NCBI GenBank assembly: GCA_016705235.1
Contig: JADIYP010000002.1
Location: 372,001 to 436,000 of the forward strand
Reading direction: 5' to 3'
DNA length: 64,000 bases
Source of the DNA: Candidatus Leptovillus affinis
Lineage (GTDB): Bacteria; Chloroflexota; Anaerolineae; Promineifilales; Promineifilaceae
The number at the start of each line of letters is the position of its first letter. Within the stretch, counting starts at the first letter, position 1. The notes below the pieces were generated by a model. The model made no database searches. It was not told the DNA's origin and saw only the letters and a program-made list of their open reading frames with translations. Of this stretch, positions 8,785 through 17,678 are shown piece by piece. The translations under genes and the position numbers were made by a program.

Positions 8785-9249
8785 ATGACTATGTTGTTTG
8801 CGGATTATTTAGAGCGATTGACCAGTTTGCACGATGAACTTAAAACGGCCGTCCACGACCTCCCGCCCGTCGCCCTCGACTGGCAGCCCGGCCCCGATAT
8901 GAACTCGTTTACCATCCTCATCACCCACACCGCCCGATCCGAACGATACTGGATAGGCGATATGATCGGGCGCGACCCTTCCGGGCGAGTGCGAGCGCAG
9001 GAATTTGAGACGACGGGGTTAACGGCCGTTTCCCTCACCACCTTGCTCGACGAAACCCTGGCCCACAGCCGGGCCGTTCTGGAAGCCATCACCCTGGCCG
9101 ACCTGGACAAGGCATATGAATCGGCGCTGCACAACGGCCGTAGCTTCCGCGTCGCCTGGTCCCTGGCGCACAACCTGGAACACGTCGCCATCCACCTGGG
9201 CCACGTGCAAATTCTGCGCCAGTTGTGGGACCAGCAGGCCGCCAACTAG
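8785..9249 (+). CDS. DinB-superfamily protein
   Basis: About 154 residues. The DinB four-helix fold is suggested by MLFADYLERLTSLHDELKTAV, an HTARSERYWIGDM motif and the C-terminal HNLEHVAIHLGHVQILRQL; the spaced His residues are the family's metal ligands. DinB/YfiT-like proteins act as metal-dependent thiol transferases, or have unknown roles. The ATG at 8785 is chosen because GGAG stands seven bases before it; ATGs at 8770 and 8773 lack this. A TATAAT hexamer lies at 8744-8749. It is transcribed divergently from the ABC operon. Confidence 0.8.
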   Translation: MTMLFADYLERLTSLHDELKTAVHDLPPVALDWQPGPDMNSFTILITHTARSERYWIGDMIGRDPSGRVRAQEFETTGLTAVSLTTLLDETLAHSRAVLEAITLADLDKAYESALHNGRSFRVAWSLAHNLEHVAIHLGHVQILRQLWDQQAAN

Positions 9250-9307
9250 AAAACAACCGATTAGTCCAAACTGCGAGATTGGACCACTCTAACCAGGAGA
9301 CTATTCC

Positions 9308-9640
9308 ATGAGCTTTGGCATCACCAAAACCATCCCCGCCGGCGACGGCCGTGCCGCCGTAGACAGCCTATACGATGGCGCCCTCGCCGAATTTGAATTT
9401 CACATGGCCGGCAAACCCTCCAAACTGGCCGTCGGCCACTACGTCTACACCATCTTCAACGACGAACTCATCGGCCGCTGCCAGATTAAAGAACTCATCC
9501 CCGGCGCCATCAACCCCGATTCCGGCAAACCGCGCACCCTGGTGATGGTCGCCTGCCCCGGCGAGCGCCTGCCCGCGCCCCTGCCCTACAAAGGCCATCG
9601 CGGCACGCGCTACACCGATGGCGCGTTCTGGCCCTTGTAA
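9308..9640 (+). CDS. small conserved-looking protein, function unknown
   Basis: A 110-residue soluble protein with a good ribosome site (CAGGAG before ATG). No motif is recognised. It begins MSFGITKTIPAGDGRAAVDSL and ends in a basic and aromatic stretch containing PLPYKGHRGTRYTDG. There is no signal peptide or membrane segment. It lies 58 bases after the DinB-like gene on the same strand and may be co-transcribed. Codon use matches its neighbours, so a real gene is likely. Confidence 0.6.
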   Translation: MSFGITKTIPAGDGRAAVDSLYDGALAEFEFHMAGKPSKLAVGHYVYTIFNDELIGRCQIKELIPGAINPDSGKPRTLVMVACPGERLPAPLPYKGHRGTRYTDGAFWPL

Positions 9641-9847
9641 AATACCCGCGCCGCCCCTCGGCCATCCGGCCAGAAAATGACATTCATCCCCGCCGTTTGT
9701 GATGTAAGACACTACGGCCGTTTCCCCATCCCGACTATCATCAACCCATTCTGCATGTTACAATCATCCTGCTTACCAATTTCAGAGTGCGAAACCCAGC
9801 CTGCCAGACACAAAACACCTGCGCACTCGCTCATCAACGGAGGTTCT

Positions 9848-10189
9848 ATGAAAATCGTCTCCTACCTCGTGGCCGCCGCCCTCGCCTTTTTTGGTTTTAT
9901 CTTCATCGCCGGTTCCCAGGGGCAGTTCATTCGCATCGTCGTCGGCGTGATTTTGTTGGGCGCAGCGGCCGTTTTTGTCTACATGGTCCGCGTCAAACCC
10001 CAGCCCACCCAGACCACCATCGTGCAAAAAATTGACCTCAGCGGCGATGTGGACTTGCAGCAAATCCGCTGCCAAAACTGCGACGCCGCCCTCAGCGACA
10101 AATCTATCCGCGTAGAAGCCGGGGCCATTTTCGTAGAATGCGAATTTTGCGGCGCCAGCTACCAATTCGAGGAAAAACCCAAATGGTAA
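9848..10189 (+). CDS. small membrane protein with a zinc-ribbon-like tail
   Basis: A 113-residue protein with two membrane segments near the N-terminus (about residues 4-22 and 28-47), a short linker, then a cytoplasmic-looking domain with two CxxC pairs (CQNC and CEFC) about 24 residues apart, as in a zinc ribbon. The start has a GGAGG site. Its stop overlaps the start of the radical-SAM gene by seven bases, so the two are translationally coupled. That points to a role as membrane anchor or partner in the same system; the role is inferred. Confidence 0.7.
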   Translation: MKIVSYLVAAALAFFGFIFIAGSQGQFIRIVVGVILLGAAAVFVYMVRVKPQPTQTTIVQKIDLSGDVDLQQIRCQNCDAALSDKSIRVEAGAIFVECEFCGASYQFEEKPKW

Positions 10190-11838
10190 AATTTCTGACG
10201 AAACCGCGGGGGATACAGGAAGCGCCTATTTGCGACGAGCAAGACGTGTGCTGCCCTGGGGAGCCGCCCGGTTATCATTCAGAAGTCAAACCCAACGGAG
10301 ATAATCTGGCTCAACGATTTTGGCAAGGGCTGCGGCGCGATTGGGGAAGTTTTCGCGCCGCCTTCAGCGAACTGCCCACCGCCGACTCCGGCTTGCACAC
10401 CTTCCACGTGCCCCTCAACGGCGGGCAAAAACGGCTCCATTTCCGCCGGGAAAGTGATGGCTCCGCCGCCCTCTTCATCGACGTCACCGACGTTATCCAC
10501 CTGAACCCCACCGCCGCGGAAATGGCTTTCCTGGCCCTGAACGAAATCCCGCAGTACCAGGCCGAAGCCGCCCTGGCGCGCCGCCTGCAACCGGCCAACC
10601 GGCCGCAAATGCAAGCTGAATTGGACGCCATCTACGCGATGGTACAGCGCTTCCGCACGCCAGAAACCGGCTGCCCCACCTGCGCCGTGCAAGATTTGCA
10701 GCCCTCGCTTTTAGAGGCCACCGCCCTTTTCAGCCACCGCGCCGACGCGCCGTACAAAGCTGACCTGGCCATCACTTACGGCTGCAACAATGCCTGCAAC
10801 CACTGCTACAACGAACCGGATCGCTTCGACATGGCCTCGCTCACCCTGGCCGATTGGCAGCGGGTGATTGATCGGCTGCACGCGGTGGGCGTGCCGCACC
10901 TGATCATCACCGGCGGCGAAGCGACGCTGAACCCGGATTTGCTAGACATCATCCGGTACGCGAATGATTTGGGGCACGTGGTAGGCATGAATACCAACGG
11001 CCGTCGCCTCGCCCACCAGCCCTATATCGACGAACTGGTCGCCGCCGGTCTCAACCACGTGCAAATCACCCTTGGCTCCAGCCGCCCGGACGTCCACGAC
11101 GCTGTCATGAACGCCCGCTCCTTCCACCAGACCGTGCGCGGCATCCAAAACGCCGTCGCCAGCAACCTGCACGCCATCACCAACACCACCCTCATGCGCC
11201 GCAACGTCGACCACGTCGAAGAGATCATCGACTTTCTCTACGACCTGGGCATTCGCACCTTCGCCATGAACGGCATGATCTACAGCGGCGGCGGCTTCGC
11301 CGACCCCAACGCCATCCCCGAAGCGGAAATGCCCGCCTTGCTGGTGCGCGTACGCGACCATGCCGCCGAAAAAGGCATGAAATTCCTCTGGTACACACCC
11401 ACCGAATACTGCCGCATGTCGCCGGTGGAACTGGAAATTGGGGCCAAACGCTGCAACGCCGGGGAATACTCGATTTGTATCGAACCCAACGGCGATGTGC
11501 TGCCCTGCCAATCGTTTTACGTAGCCGCAGGCAACATTTTGCGCGACGACTGGTCGCAAATCTGGCGCAGCGAGCTGTTCCGCAGCTTCCGCGACCGCGA
11601 GGATGATCCGGCGTGGGCCGGCCTGCCGCAAAAATGCTGGCACTGCCCCGACCTGCCGCTGTGCGGCGGCGGCTGCCGCATCGAACGCGAAGCGCGCGAT
11701 GGCGTGCGCGTGGCCGGCACGGACAGTCTGGCGTGTGGCAGCTGCGGTACAGGCGGCGGTAAGGGTAACGGCCGTTCCGGCAGTGAAATCAAACACACAA
11801 CTTTTATCTCATTGGATAGTTTGGTTATTGGAGATTAG
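10183..11838 (+). CDS. radical SAM/SPASM protein with PqqD-like N-terminal region
   Basis: 551 residues. The N-terminal part (about residues 60-130) contains LFIDVTDVIHLNPTAAEMAF, which resembles a PqqD/RRE peptide-binding domain. The radical-SAM core follows, with the cluster motif CNNACNHC at residues 201-208, the GGE motif (LIITGGEATLNP) and TNG. From about residue 420 there is a SPASM domain (RCNAG, CIEPNGDVLPC, CWHCPDLPLCGGGC) that should hold extra 4Fe-4S clusters. Such enzymes modify ribosomal peptides or protein tails by radical chemistry. It overlaps the zinc-ribbon gene and is followed after 55 bases by its degenerate paralogue and then a Cys-tailed membrane protein, the likely substrate (inference). 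Confidence 0.85.
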   Translation: MVKFLTKPRGIQEAPICDEQDVCCPGEPPGYHSEVKPNGDNLAQRFWQGLRRDWGSFRAAFSELPTADSGLHTFHVPLNGGQKRLHFRRESDGSAALFIDVTDVIHLNPTAAEMAFLALNEIPQYQAEAALARRLQPANRPQMQAELDAIYAMVQRFRTPETGCPTCAVQDLQPSLLEATALFSHRADAPYKADLAITYGCNNACNHCYNEPDRFDMASLTLADWQRVIDRLHAVGVPHLIITGGEATLNPDLLDIIRYANDLGHVVGMNTNGRRLAHQPYIDELVAAGLNHVQITLGSSRPDVHDAVMNARSFHQTVRGIQNAVASNLHAITNTTLMRRNVDHVEEIIDFLYDLGIRTFAMNGMIYSGGGFADPNAIPEAEMPALLVRVRDHAAEKGMKFLWYTPTEYCRMSPVELEIGAKRCNAGEYSICIEPNGDVLPCQSFYVAAGNILRDDWSQIWRSELFRSFRDREDDPAWAGLPQKCWHCPDLPLCGGGCRIEREARDGVRVAGTDSLACGSCGTGGGKGNGRSGSEIKHTTFISLDSLVIGD

Positions 11839-11893
11839 AGATTGGAGATTGGAGACTCCCATTAATCGCCAATCTCCCAAAGTGACAAAAAAC

Positions 11894-13204
11894 ATGGACA
11901 AAGAGCGACTTTTAAGCTGGATGCTTCCCAAACGACACAAACCACCCAAACCCATCCCCCCCGGTTTGTACCCCTATTTGCACGACGAAAATGGGGCGAT
12001 CACCCGTTTTCACCTGCGCGTGGAGCCAGATGGGCAGGGCATGTTGTTGGCCAACGCCGCCGCCGCCGCCCGCCTCAACCCCACCGGCGTGGTGATGGTC
12101 AAGCAATTGCTGGATGGCGACCCGCCTGATGCCGTCCTGAACGATGTGCTCTCACGCTACAAAGGCGCTTCCCGCGAGACAGTCGCCGCCGACTTACAAC
12201 AGGTGCGCAGCCTGCTTTCCAGTCTAACCTCGCCCGATGACAATTATCCCATCATCAATTTCAACGAAATCAAAGTCAACATCTTTGAATCCCAAATGCT
12301 GGCGCCTTTGGAAGCCAGCGTGCCCCTGGCCGGGCCGGAAAAAATCGTGCCGATTCTGGATAAGCTGTGGCATGTGGGCATTCCCCATGTGACGTTCCTC
12401 GCGCCAGAACAAGCCGATGCAGCGCAGATGATTCGCGCCGTCGAACGCGCCGAAGACCTGGGTCTCATCGCTGGCGTACGCGGACGGGCCACCGATTTAC
12501 ACCAGGACGGCCTGTTGGCAAACCTGGCTCAGGCTGGCGTAGACCACGTGACGGTTCTTTATGCCGCCGCTGACGCTGAAGTCCACGATGCCCTTTGCGG
12601 CGCAGGTGACCATGCCCTTCTGGCCGATCTCTATGCGGCCATTGAAACCAATGAAGTTTGCCCGGTCGCCGAAATCCCTCTGGTGGAAAGCACACTGGAC
12701 ATCTTGCGCGAAACGCTGACCCGCCTGTTAGACGCTGGCGTGCATAATTTTTCGTTTTTTGCCATTGTTGCGCCGCAGGGCATGGGCAATGAAGAGCGCG
12801 CCGGAGCGCTGACTGCCCAGGCCATGCCGCAAACGGCCGCCTGGGTGGAGGAGATCGCCCATCAGGCCGATGTGCGATTTATCTGGCAGCCGCCGGTGCA
12901 GCGCGATCCGCGCCTGACGCTGGCGGAGCAGGTGTGCCAGGGACCGCGTTGTTCTGGTGACGCGGCCGTGCGTATTGAGACCAACGGCGATGTGATTCCG
13001 CCGCGCGGACCATACCTGAAAGCCGGCAATTTGCTGGCCGATCCCTGGCCCATGATTTGGGGCAACCGGGCGTTTGTGCGTTATCGGGAACGGGTAGCCG
13101 CGCCAACACGCTGCATGGACTGCCCGGGCCTGGTCATTTGTGAAGCCGACTGCCCCCGCGAACAGAGCGGCTGGGCGCAGGGAGTGGGAGGTGCGTTAGC
13201 ATGA
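11894..13204 (+). CDS. radical SAM-like/SPASM protein lacking the cluster motif
   Basis: 436 residues. Residues about 40-110 (ANAAAAARLNPTGVVMVKQL, then DVLSRYKGASRETVAADLQQV) look like a PqqD/RRE peptide-recognition domain. The middle resembles a radical-SAM barrel and aligns by eye with the upstream enzyme, but the CxxxCxxC loop is missing: where it should be stands NIFESQMLAPLEASVPL. The SPASM region (from about residue 347: CQGPRC, then CMDCPGLVICEADC) keeps its cysteines. It is probably a non-catalytic scaffold or an electron-transfer or recognition partner. Its TGA overlaps the next ATG (ATGA), so it is coupled to the Cys-tailed protein. Confidence 0.75.
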   Translation: MDKERLLSWMLPKRHKPPKPIPPGLYPYLHDENGAITRFHLRVEPDGQGMLLANAAAAARLNPTGVVMVKQLLDGDPPDAVLNDVLSRYKGASRETVAADLQQVRSLLSSLTSPDDNYPIINFNEIKVNIFESQMLAPLEASVPLAGPEKIVPILDKLWHVGIPHVTFLAPEQADAAQMIRAVERAEDLGLIAGVRGRATDLHQDGLLANLAQAGVDHVTVLYAAADAEVHDALCGAGDHALLADLYAAIETNEVCPVAEIPLVESTLDILRETLTRLLDAGVHNFSFFAIVAPQGMGNEERAGALTAQAMPQTAAWVEEIAHQADVRFIWQPPVQRDPRLTLAEQVCQGPRCSGDAAVRIETNGDVIPPRGPYLKAGNLLADPWPMIWGNRAFVRYRERVAAPTRCMDCPGLVICEADCPREQSGWAQGVGGALA

Positions 13205-15177
13205 AAAAGAAACAGCCCAATCATCAACAGGGACCTATGAATAAAGAACAAAAAACAAAGCGCCAGGGGGAAGTAACGGCCGTTTCCCAACCCCCAACGC
13301 CCCAGCCGCCCACCCCAAATTCCCCGTGGAATTCCGTTGTCAACCGGCGGGCAGGCATGTTTATGCTGCTCATCCTGCTGCTGCTGGCGCTGCCCGCTTC
13401 CAGGGCCTTGGCGCAGTCGTACAGTTTCGCCGTGCCGGAACTAAAGATGCAGGTCTTCGTGCAGCCAGACGCCTCCATCCACATCGTCTACGACATCACC
13501 TTCGAGAACTTCGGCAGCGCCATCGACATTGTGGATATTGGCACGCCAAACCGGGGCTATGATCTGGCGAACTTCTCGGCGTCGATAAACGGCCGTAGCC
13601 TCACCGACATCCGCACCTCCGAAGTCATCGACACCGGCGTCGAAGTCCACTTAGACGGCGAAGCCATTCCCATTGGCCAATCCGGCACGCTCCACGTCGA
13701 GTTCACCATGCCTGACATGGTGTATGAAGACACCACCCGCGACGGCTACGCCTCGCTGCAAATCACGCCCACCTGGTTCGACAGCACCCTGGTGCGCGGC
13801 AGCACCGACGTCTGGATTTTGGTCCACATGCTGCCAGAAATCCAACCCGACGAAGTACTCTACCAGGATGTGCCCTTCACCGATAAAGTCATTTTTGAAG
13901 AACACACCGTCGTCGGCTGGCGCTGGCCGGAAGGCACAGCCACCGGTCCTAACCAGGTGGGCGTCTCCTTCCCGCAGCGCGGCATGACCCGCGTCGTGCA
14001 GCAAAGTTTGTACGACATCACCATCAAATGGCTGCAAGACAATCCTGCCGTTTCCTTTACCTTTGGACTCATCACCTTCATTTTGGTGGCCGTAGCTTTC
14101 TTCCGGTTTTCTGGCGGCACCGGCATATCGATCTTTGCCCTGTTGGCTTGCGGGCTAGTCTTCCTGCTGTTCATGAACCCCCTGGTTTCCCTATTTGCCT
14201 GGATTCCGGCCGTGGCCTTTCTGGTTTTTGTGGAGAAAAAGAGGACCAAAGGCAAAGACACCTATCTGCCGGCCATCGCCCAGGTGGAAGGCGGCGGCAT
14301 CAAACGCGGCCTCACTGCCCCAGAAGCGGCCGTTTTGCTGGAAACGCCGCTTAACAAAATCCTCTTGCTGATCATGTTTGGCCTGCTGGACAAAAAAGCG
14401 GTGCGCCTGGTCGATGATTCGCCGCTGACGGTGGCCGTGGAAAAAGATTACGTTGCCAAGGGCGAAACCGCATCCAAGCGGCGGCAAGACCGGCGCGAGG
14501 CGGCTAAACAATTCGGCGTCGTGCTGCGCGATTACGAACAAGACGTGCTGGACGCGCTGCAAGACAATCCCGCCAAACCGGTTCACAAGCAAGATTTTGG
14601 TCCGGCGATGAACCAGTTGATCAAAAGCGTGGTCGACAAAATGAAAGGCTTTGACCTGTCTGATACACAGGATTATTACAAGAAAATTATCGGCCGGGCG
14701 ATGGAAGAAGCCACCCGCATGGGCGAAGTGCCGGAATTGGAGAAATTCCTGGACCGCACCTGGCCCTGGATTTTGATGGACGACAATTATGGCCCAGTCT
14801 TGCAGCGCGGCGGGTATAACTATCAGCCGGTGTGGGTACGGCCGTATATCGGCGGCGGCTCCAGTTCACCCATCCCCTCCGGGGGCGGTACATCCGGCCC
14901 AGCCTACGGCGGCAAAACCAGCTTCGGCGACGTGGCCGCCTCTTTCGCCGGTTGGACGGAAAACACGGCCGGCAAACTGGCTACCTCCATTTCCCCGGCC
15001 ACGCTCAGCGGCGCCGGCGGCCTGGTAAACCTGGGCGGCGCGGACAAAGTAACCGGCGACATCTTCAAAGCGCTGGCCTCTTCCTCTGGCAGCAGCGGCG
15101 GTTCGTCTGGCGGCGGCTGTGCCTGCGCCTGCGCTGGCTGCGCCTGCGCCTGTGCCTGCGCCGGCGGCGGACGATAA
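13201..15177 (+). CDS. DUF2207-like membrane protein with alternating Cys-Ala tail
   Basis: 658 residues. It has an N-terminal membrane/signal segment (about 52-72), an extracytoplasmic beta-rich domain, two or three membrane helices at about 282-345, a cytoplasmic domain with LLETPLNKILLLIMFGLLDKKAV, and a Gly/Ser-rich linker. This matches the DUF2207 family, which usually ends in a Gly-rich tail. Here the tail (residues 640-654) reads (Cys-Ala)x3, Gly, (Cys-Ala)x4 and then GGGR. The tail carries seven of the protein's eight cysteines. The start overlaps the stop of the SPASM gene, so the three genes form one unit. The tail is a plausible substrate for the radical-SAM pair (inference). Confidence 0.8.
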   Translation: MKKKQPNHQQGPMNKEQKTKRQGEVTAVSQPPTPQPPTPNSPWNSVVNRRAGMFMLLILLLLALPASRALAQSYSFAVPELKMQVFVQPDASIHIVYDITFENFGSAIDIVDIGTPNRGYDLANFSASINGRSLTDIRTSEVIDTGVEVHLDGEAIPIGQSGTLHVEFTMPDMVYEDTTRDGYASLQITPTWFDSTLVRGSTDVWILVHMLPEIQPDEVLYQDVPFTDKVIFEEHTVVGWRWPEGTATGPNQVGVSFPQRGMTRVVQQSLYDITIKWLQDNPAVSFTFGLITFILVAVAFFRFSGGTGISIFALLACGLVFLLFMNPLVSLFAWIPAVAFLVFVEKKRTKGKDTYLPAIAQVEGGGIKRGLTAPEAAVLLETPLNKILLLIMFGLLDKKAVRLVDDSPLTVAVEKDYVAKGETASKRRQDRREAAKQFGVVLRDYEQDVLDALQDNPAKPVHKQDFGPAMNQLIKSVVDKMKGFDLSDTQDYYKKIIGRAMEEATRMGEVPELEKFLDRTWPWILMDDNYGPVLQRGGYNYQPVWVRPYIGGGSSSPIPSGGGTSGPAYGGKTSFGDVAASFAGWTENTAGKLATSISPATLSGAGGLVNLGGADKVTGDIFKALASSSGSSGGSSGGGCACACAGCACACACAGGGR

Positions 15178-15210
15178 AAAGAGACTGGAGATTGGAGACT
15201 AATAAAAAGT

Positions 15211-15331
15211 GGGTCTTTGGGATTTCATGGGGTTTGGTCTGATGCGTGATACGTGATGCGTGAAACCTCTCTGGTCACGCATCACGCATCACGCATCAGG
15301 GGCTGTCAACCCCCTGAGTTCCTAAAGAACC
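15211..15331. repeat. REP/MITE-like element, copy A
   Basis: About 120 bp. It begins GGGTCTTTGGGATTTCATGG, has a central imperfect palindrome of TGATGCGTGA/TCACGCATCA words around CCTCTCTGG, and ends CAACCCCCTGAGTTCC then TAAAGAACC. The same architecture recurs at 24441, 35871, 41431, 45597, 45832 and 46894, with truncated copies at 32948 and 53611. No ORF of its own is present. Copy A supplies the DNA just upstream of the methyltransferase gene. Confidence 0.9.
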
Positions 15332-15372
15332 TAAAAAGTCTCCCGTCTCCAATCTCCAATCTCCAATCTCTT

Positions 15373-16086
15373 GTGAACACTTCAGCCTTACCTGATAAAA
15401 ACTTACTGAAAGAACAGGCCGCCTGGTTGGCTCCGGCGCGCGGGCGGCTGCTGCGGCGGGTAGGCGTGGCGCGGCGCCGCCGGATTTTAGACCTGGGCGC
15501 GGGCTACGGCGCGGTGACGGGAGAACTGCTGCGGCGCGGCGGCGGATGGGTGGCGGCGCTGGACCGGGAGTTTACGGCCGTGTCCCATACCCCGGCACTC
15601 AACGTCAACGGCGATGCGGCTCACCTTCCCTTTGCCGCCAACACGTTTGACCTGGTCTTTGGCCAATGCGTGCTGCTGTGGGTGGGAGATGGGGCCACGG
15701 CCGTCGCCGAAATTCAGCGCGTCCTGGAACCGGGCGGGGTGCTCATCGCCCTGGAGCCAGACTACGCCGGCATGATTGAGCAGCCGCCGGATATCGCCAC
15801 CCGCGACCTCTGGTTGGCGGCGCTGGCAAGGGCGGGCGCGGAGCCGGAAATTGGGCGCAAACTGCCGGGCATCCTGGCGGCGCAGGGCTTCACGGTGCGG
15901 GTCGATTTGCTGGAGGAAGTGAAACGGCCGTCATCCACTCGTTTTGATTTTTTACGCCAACTCCCCCTGACCCCGGCGGAACAAACGCAGTTAGCGCGCG
16001 CCGAAAACGCCGCCAGACAGTTATCCGATGATTGGGCGCAAATCGCCCACCTGCCATTTTTTTTGATCAGTGCCAGCAAACCATAG
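15373..16086 (+). CDS. class I SAM-dependent methyltransferase
   Basis: About 237 residues from the GTG at 15373. The SAM-binding motif ILDLGAGYGAVTGELL is followed by WVAALDRE, NGDAAHLPFAANTFDLVF and an RVLEPGGVLIALEP motif, as in Methyltransf_11. The frame is open back to 15253, but that extension is encoded by repeat element A and a GGAGATTGG-type repeat, so it is unlikely to be native; no clear ribosome site fixes the start. It follows the Cys-tail cluster on the same strand and could belong to it, though the repeat separates them. The substrate is unknown. Confidence 0.75.
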   Translation: MNTSALPDKNLLKEQAAWLAPARGRLLRRVGVARRRRILDLGAGYGAVTGELLRRGGGWVAALDREFTAVSHTPALNVNGDAAHLPFAANTFDLVFGQCVLLWVGDGATAVAEIQRVLEPGGVLIALEPDYAGMIEQPPDIATRDLWLAALARAGAEPEIGRKLPGILAAQGFTVRVDLLEEVKRPSSTRFDFLRQLPLTPAEQTQLARAENAARQLSDDWAQIAHLPFFLISASKP

Positions 16087-16199
16087 GCAGGGAAACGGCC
16101 GTAAGGCCGCTTACAACCTTCTAAACTATAATTAACACCACAAGTAACCATTAAACCATCGGGCCAGACTGCCCGACAACCTATGAGGAGTACCTATTC

Positions 16200-17627
16200 A
16201 TGACCATCAAATTTGGTACCGACGGCTGGCGCGCCGTCATCAGCGAAACGTTCACCTTTGGCAATCTGCGCCTGGTGGCCCAGGCCATCGCCGACTTTGT
16301 CCGCGAACAAAACGACAATGACCCCAGCGTCATCATCGGCTTCGACACCCGCTTTCTGTCCGACCGGTACGCCGCCGAAGTGGCCCGCGTCATGGCCGCC
16401 AACCAGATCACCTCCTGGCTGGCCCGCGCCGACACGCCCACGCCAACCATTAGCCACTCCGTGGTACACAAAAAAGCCACGGCCGGGATCATGATTACCG
16501 CCAGCCACAATGCGCCACGTTACAACGGCGTTAAACTCAAGGCCAGCTACGGCGGCAGCGCCACGCCAGCGCAAAATAAGCGCGTAGAATACCTGCTGGA
16601 CCGCAACCTGGAAACCGTCCACGGCCCAAATCTCATGGACCTGGAAGACGCGGTAAAACAAGGTCTGGTCAACAAATTTGACCCGGCCTGGGCGTATTAC
16701 GAACATCTCAGCACACTTATCGACCTGGATGTGATTTCCAGTGGCGAGCTGCGGGTGGTGGCTGATGGCATGTACGGCTCCGGACGCGGCGCGATTGGCG
16801 AGGTGTTGGCGCGCGGCCGTTCGCGGGTGCATAACATCCGCCACGAAATGAATCCTGGCTTCGGCGGCATCCATCCGGAACCCATCGCCAAACATTTGGG
16901 TATGTTGATGTCGACCATTCAGGGTGGGCATTGGGATGTGGGCTTGGCCACGGACGGCGACGCGGACCGCATTGGCGCGGTGGATGCGCGGGGCGAATTT
17001 GTGGACCCGCACCGCATTTTCGCCCTGGTGCTGCGGTATCTGATCGAGAAACGCGGCTGGACGGGCAAAGTCGTGCGCACAGTATCTACCACGCGCATGG
17101 TTGACCGCATTGCCGCCGACCACGGCCTGCCGCTGGTGGAAACGCCGGTCGGCTTTAACCACATCGCCGACTTAATGGTGGCCAACGGCGTGTTGATGGG
17201 CGGGGAAGAATCGGGCGGTATCAGCATCAAAGGCCACATCCCGGAAGGGGATGGCGTGCTGATGGGTTTGCTGCTGCTGGAAGTGATGGCTGAGGCCCAG
17301 GCCCCGCTGCACGTCCTGGTGGCCGATTTGCTGGACAAATATGGTCCGGCGCAGTATGCCCGCACCGACATGAAGCTCAAACGGCCGATTAACAAATCGG
17401 ACATGGTAAAACTGCTGGTCGATTCGGCTCCGGCGGCGATTGCCGGGGTGAGCGTGGAAGAAGTGCAGACGGTGGACGGGGTGAAGTATTATCTGGATGA
17501 TGGCAGTTGGTTGTTGATACGGCCGTCTGGCACCGAACCGGTCTTGCGCGTGTATGCCGAAGCGCCCAACGATGCGCGGGTCAAAGCCCTGCTCGGTTTC
17601 GGCGAGGACATGGCCCAAAAAGCGTAA
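16200..17627 (+). CDS. phosphoglucomutase/phosphomannomutase family protein
   Basis: 475 residues of the alpha-D-phosphohexomutase superfamily. Visible are the N-terminal KFGTDGWRAVISE, the phosphoserine loop TASHN (about residue 100), the metal-binding loop TDGDADRIGA (about 258), the sugar-binding GGEESGG (about 338) and the C-terminal phosphate-binding RPSGTEPVLRVY. It interconverts hexose 1- and 6-phosphates for glycogen, nucleotide-sugar or envelope synthesis. A strong GAGGAG site precedes the ATG, and a TATAAT hexamer occurs at 16127-16132. A perfect 36-bp palindrome follows the stop. Confidence 0.93.
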   Translation: MTIKFGTDGWRAVISETFTFGNLRLVAQAIADFVREQNDNDPSVIIGFDTRFLSDRYAAEVARVMAANQITSWLARADTPTPTISHSVVHKKATAGIMITASHNAPRYNGVKLKASYGGSATPAQNKRVEYLLDRNLETVHGPNLMDLEDAVKQGLVNKFDPAWAYYEHLSTLIDLDVISSGELRVVADGMYGSGRGAIGEVLARGRSRVHNIRHEMNPGFGGIHPEPIAKHLGMLMSTIQGGHWDVGLATDGDADRIGAVDARGEFVDPHRIFALVLRYLIEKRGWTGKVVRTVSTTRMVDRIAADHGLPLVETPVGFNHIADLMVANGVLMGGEESGGISIKGHIPEGDGVLMGLLLLEVMAEAQAPLHVLVADLLDKYGPAQYARTDMKLKRPINKSDMVKLLVDSAPAAIAGVSVEEVQTVDGVKYYLDDGSWLLIRPSGTEPVLRVYAEAPNDARVKALLGFGEDMAQKA

Positions 17628-17636
17628 AGCAGGTCT

Positions 17637-17672
17637 GGCCCTCCCGGAAGTTGGCCAACTTCCGGGAGGGCC
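17637..17672. terminator. bidirectional terminator-like 36-bp palindrome
   Basis: GGCCCTCCCGGAAGTT, a GGCC centre and its exact complement form a perfect palindrome between two convergent genes (mutase on plus, peptidase on minus). There is no long T-run, but the position and stability suggest a shared transcription stop. Confidence 0.7.
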
Positions 17673-17678
17673 ATGGCT

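Noticed and set aside
15253..15372. N-terminal extension of the methyltransferase
   Set aside because: These codons are read from the REP-like element and a GGAGATTGG-type repeat; the protein family begins later.
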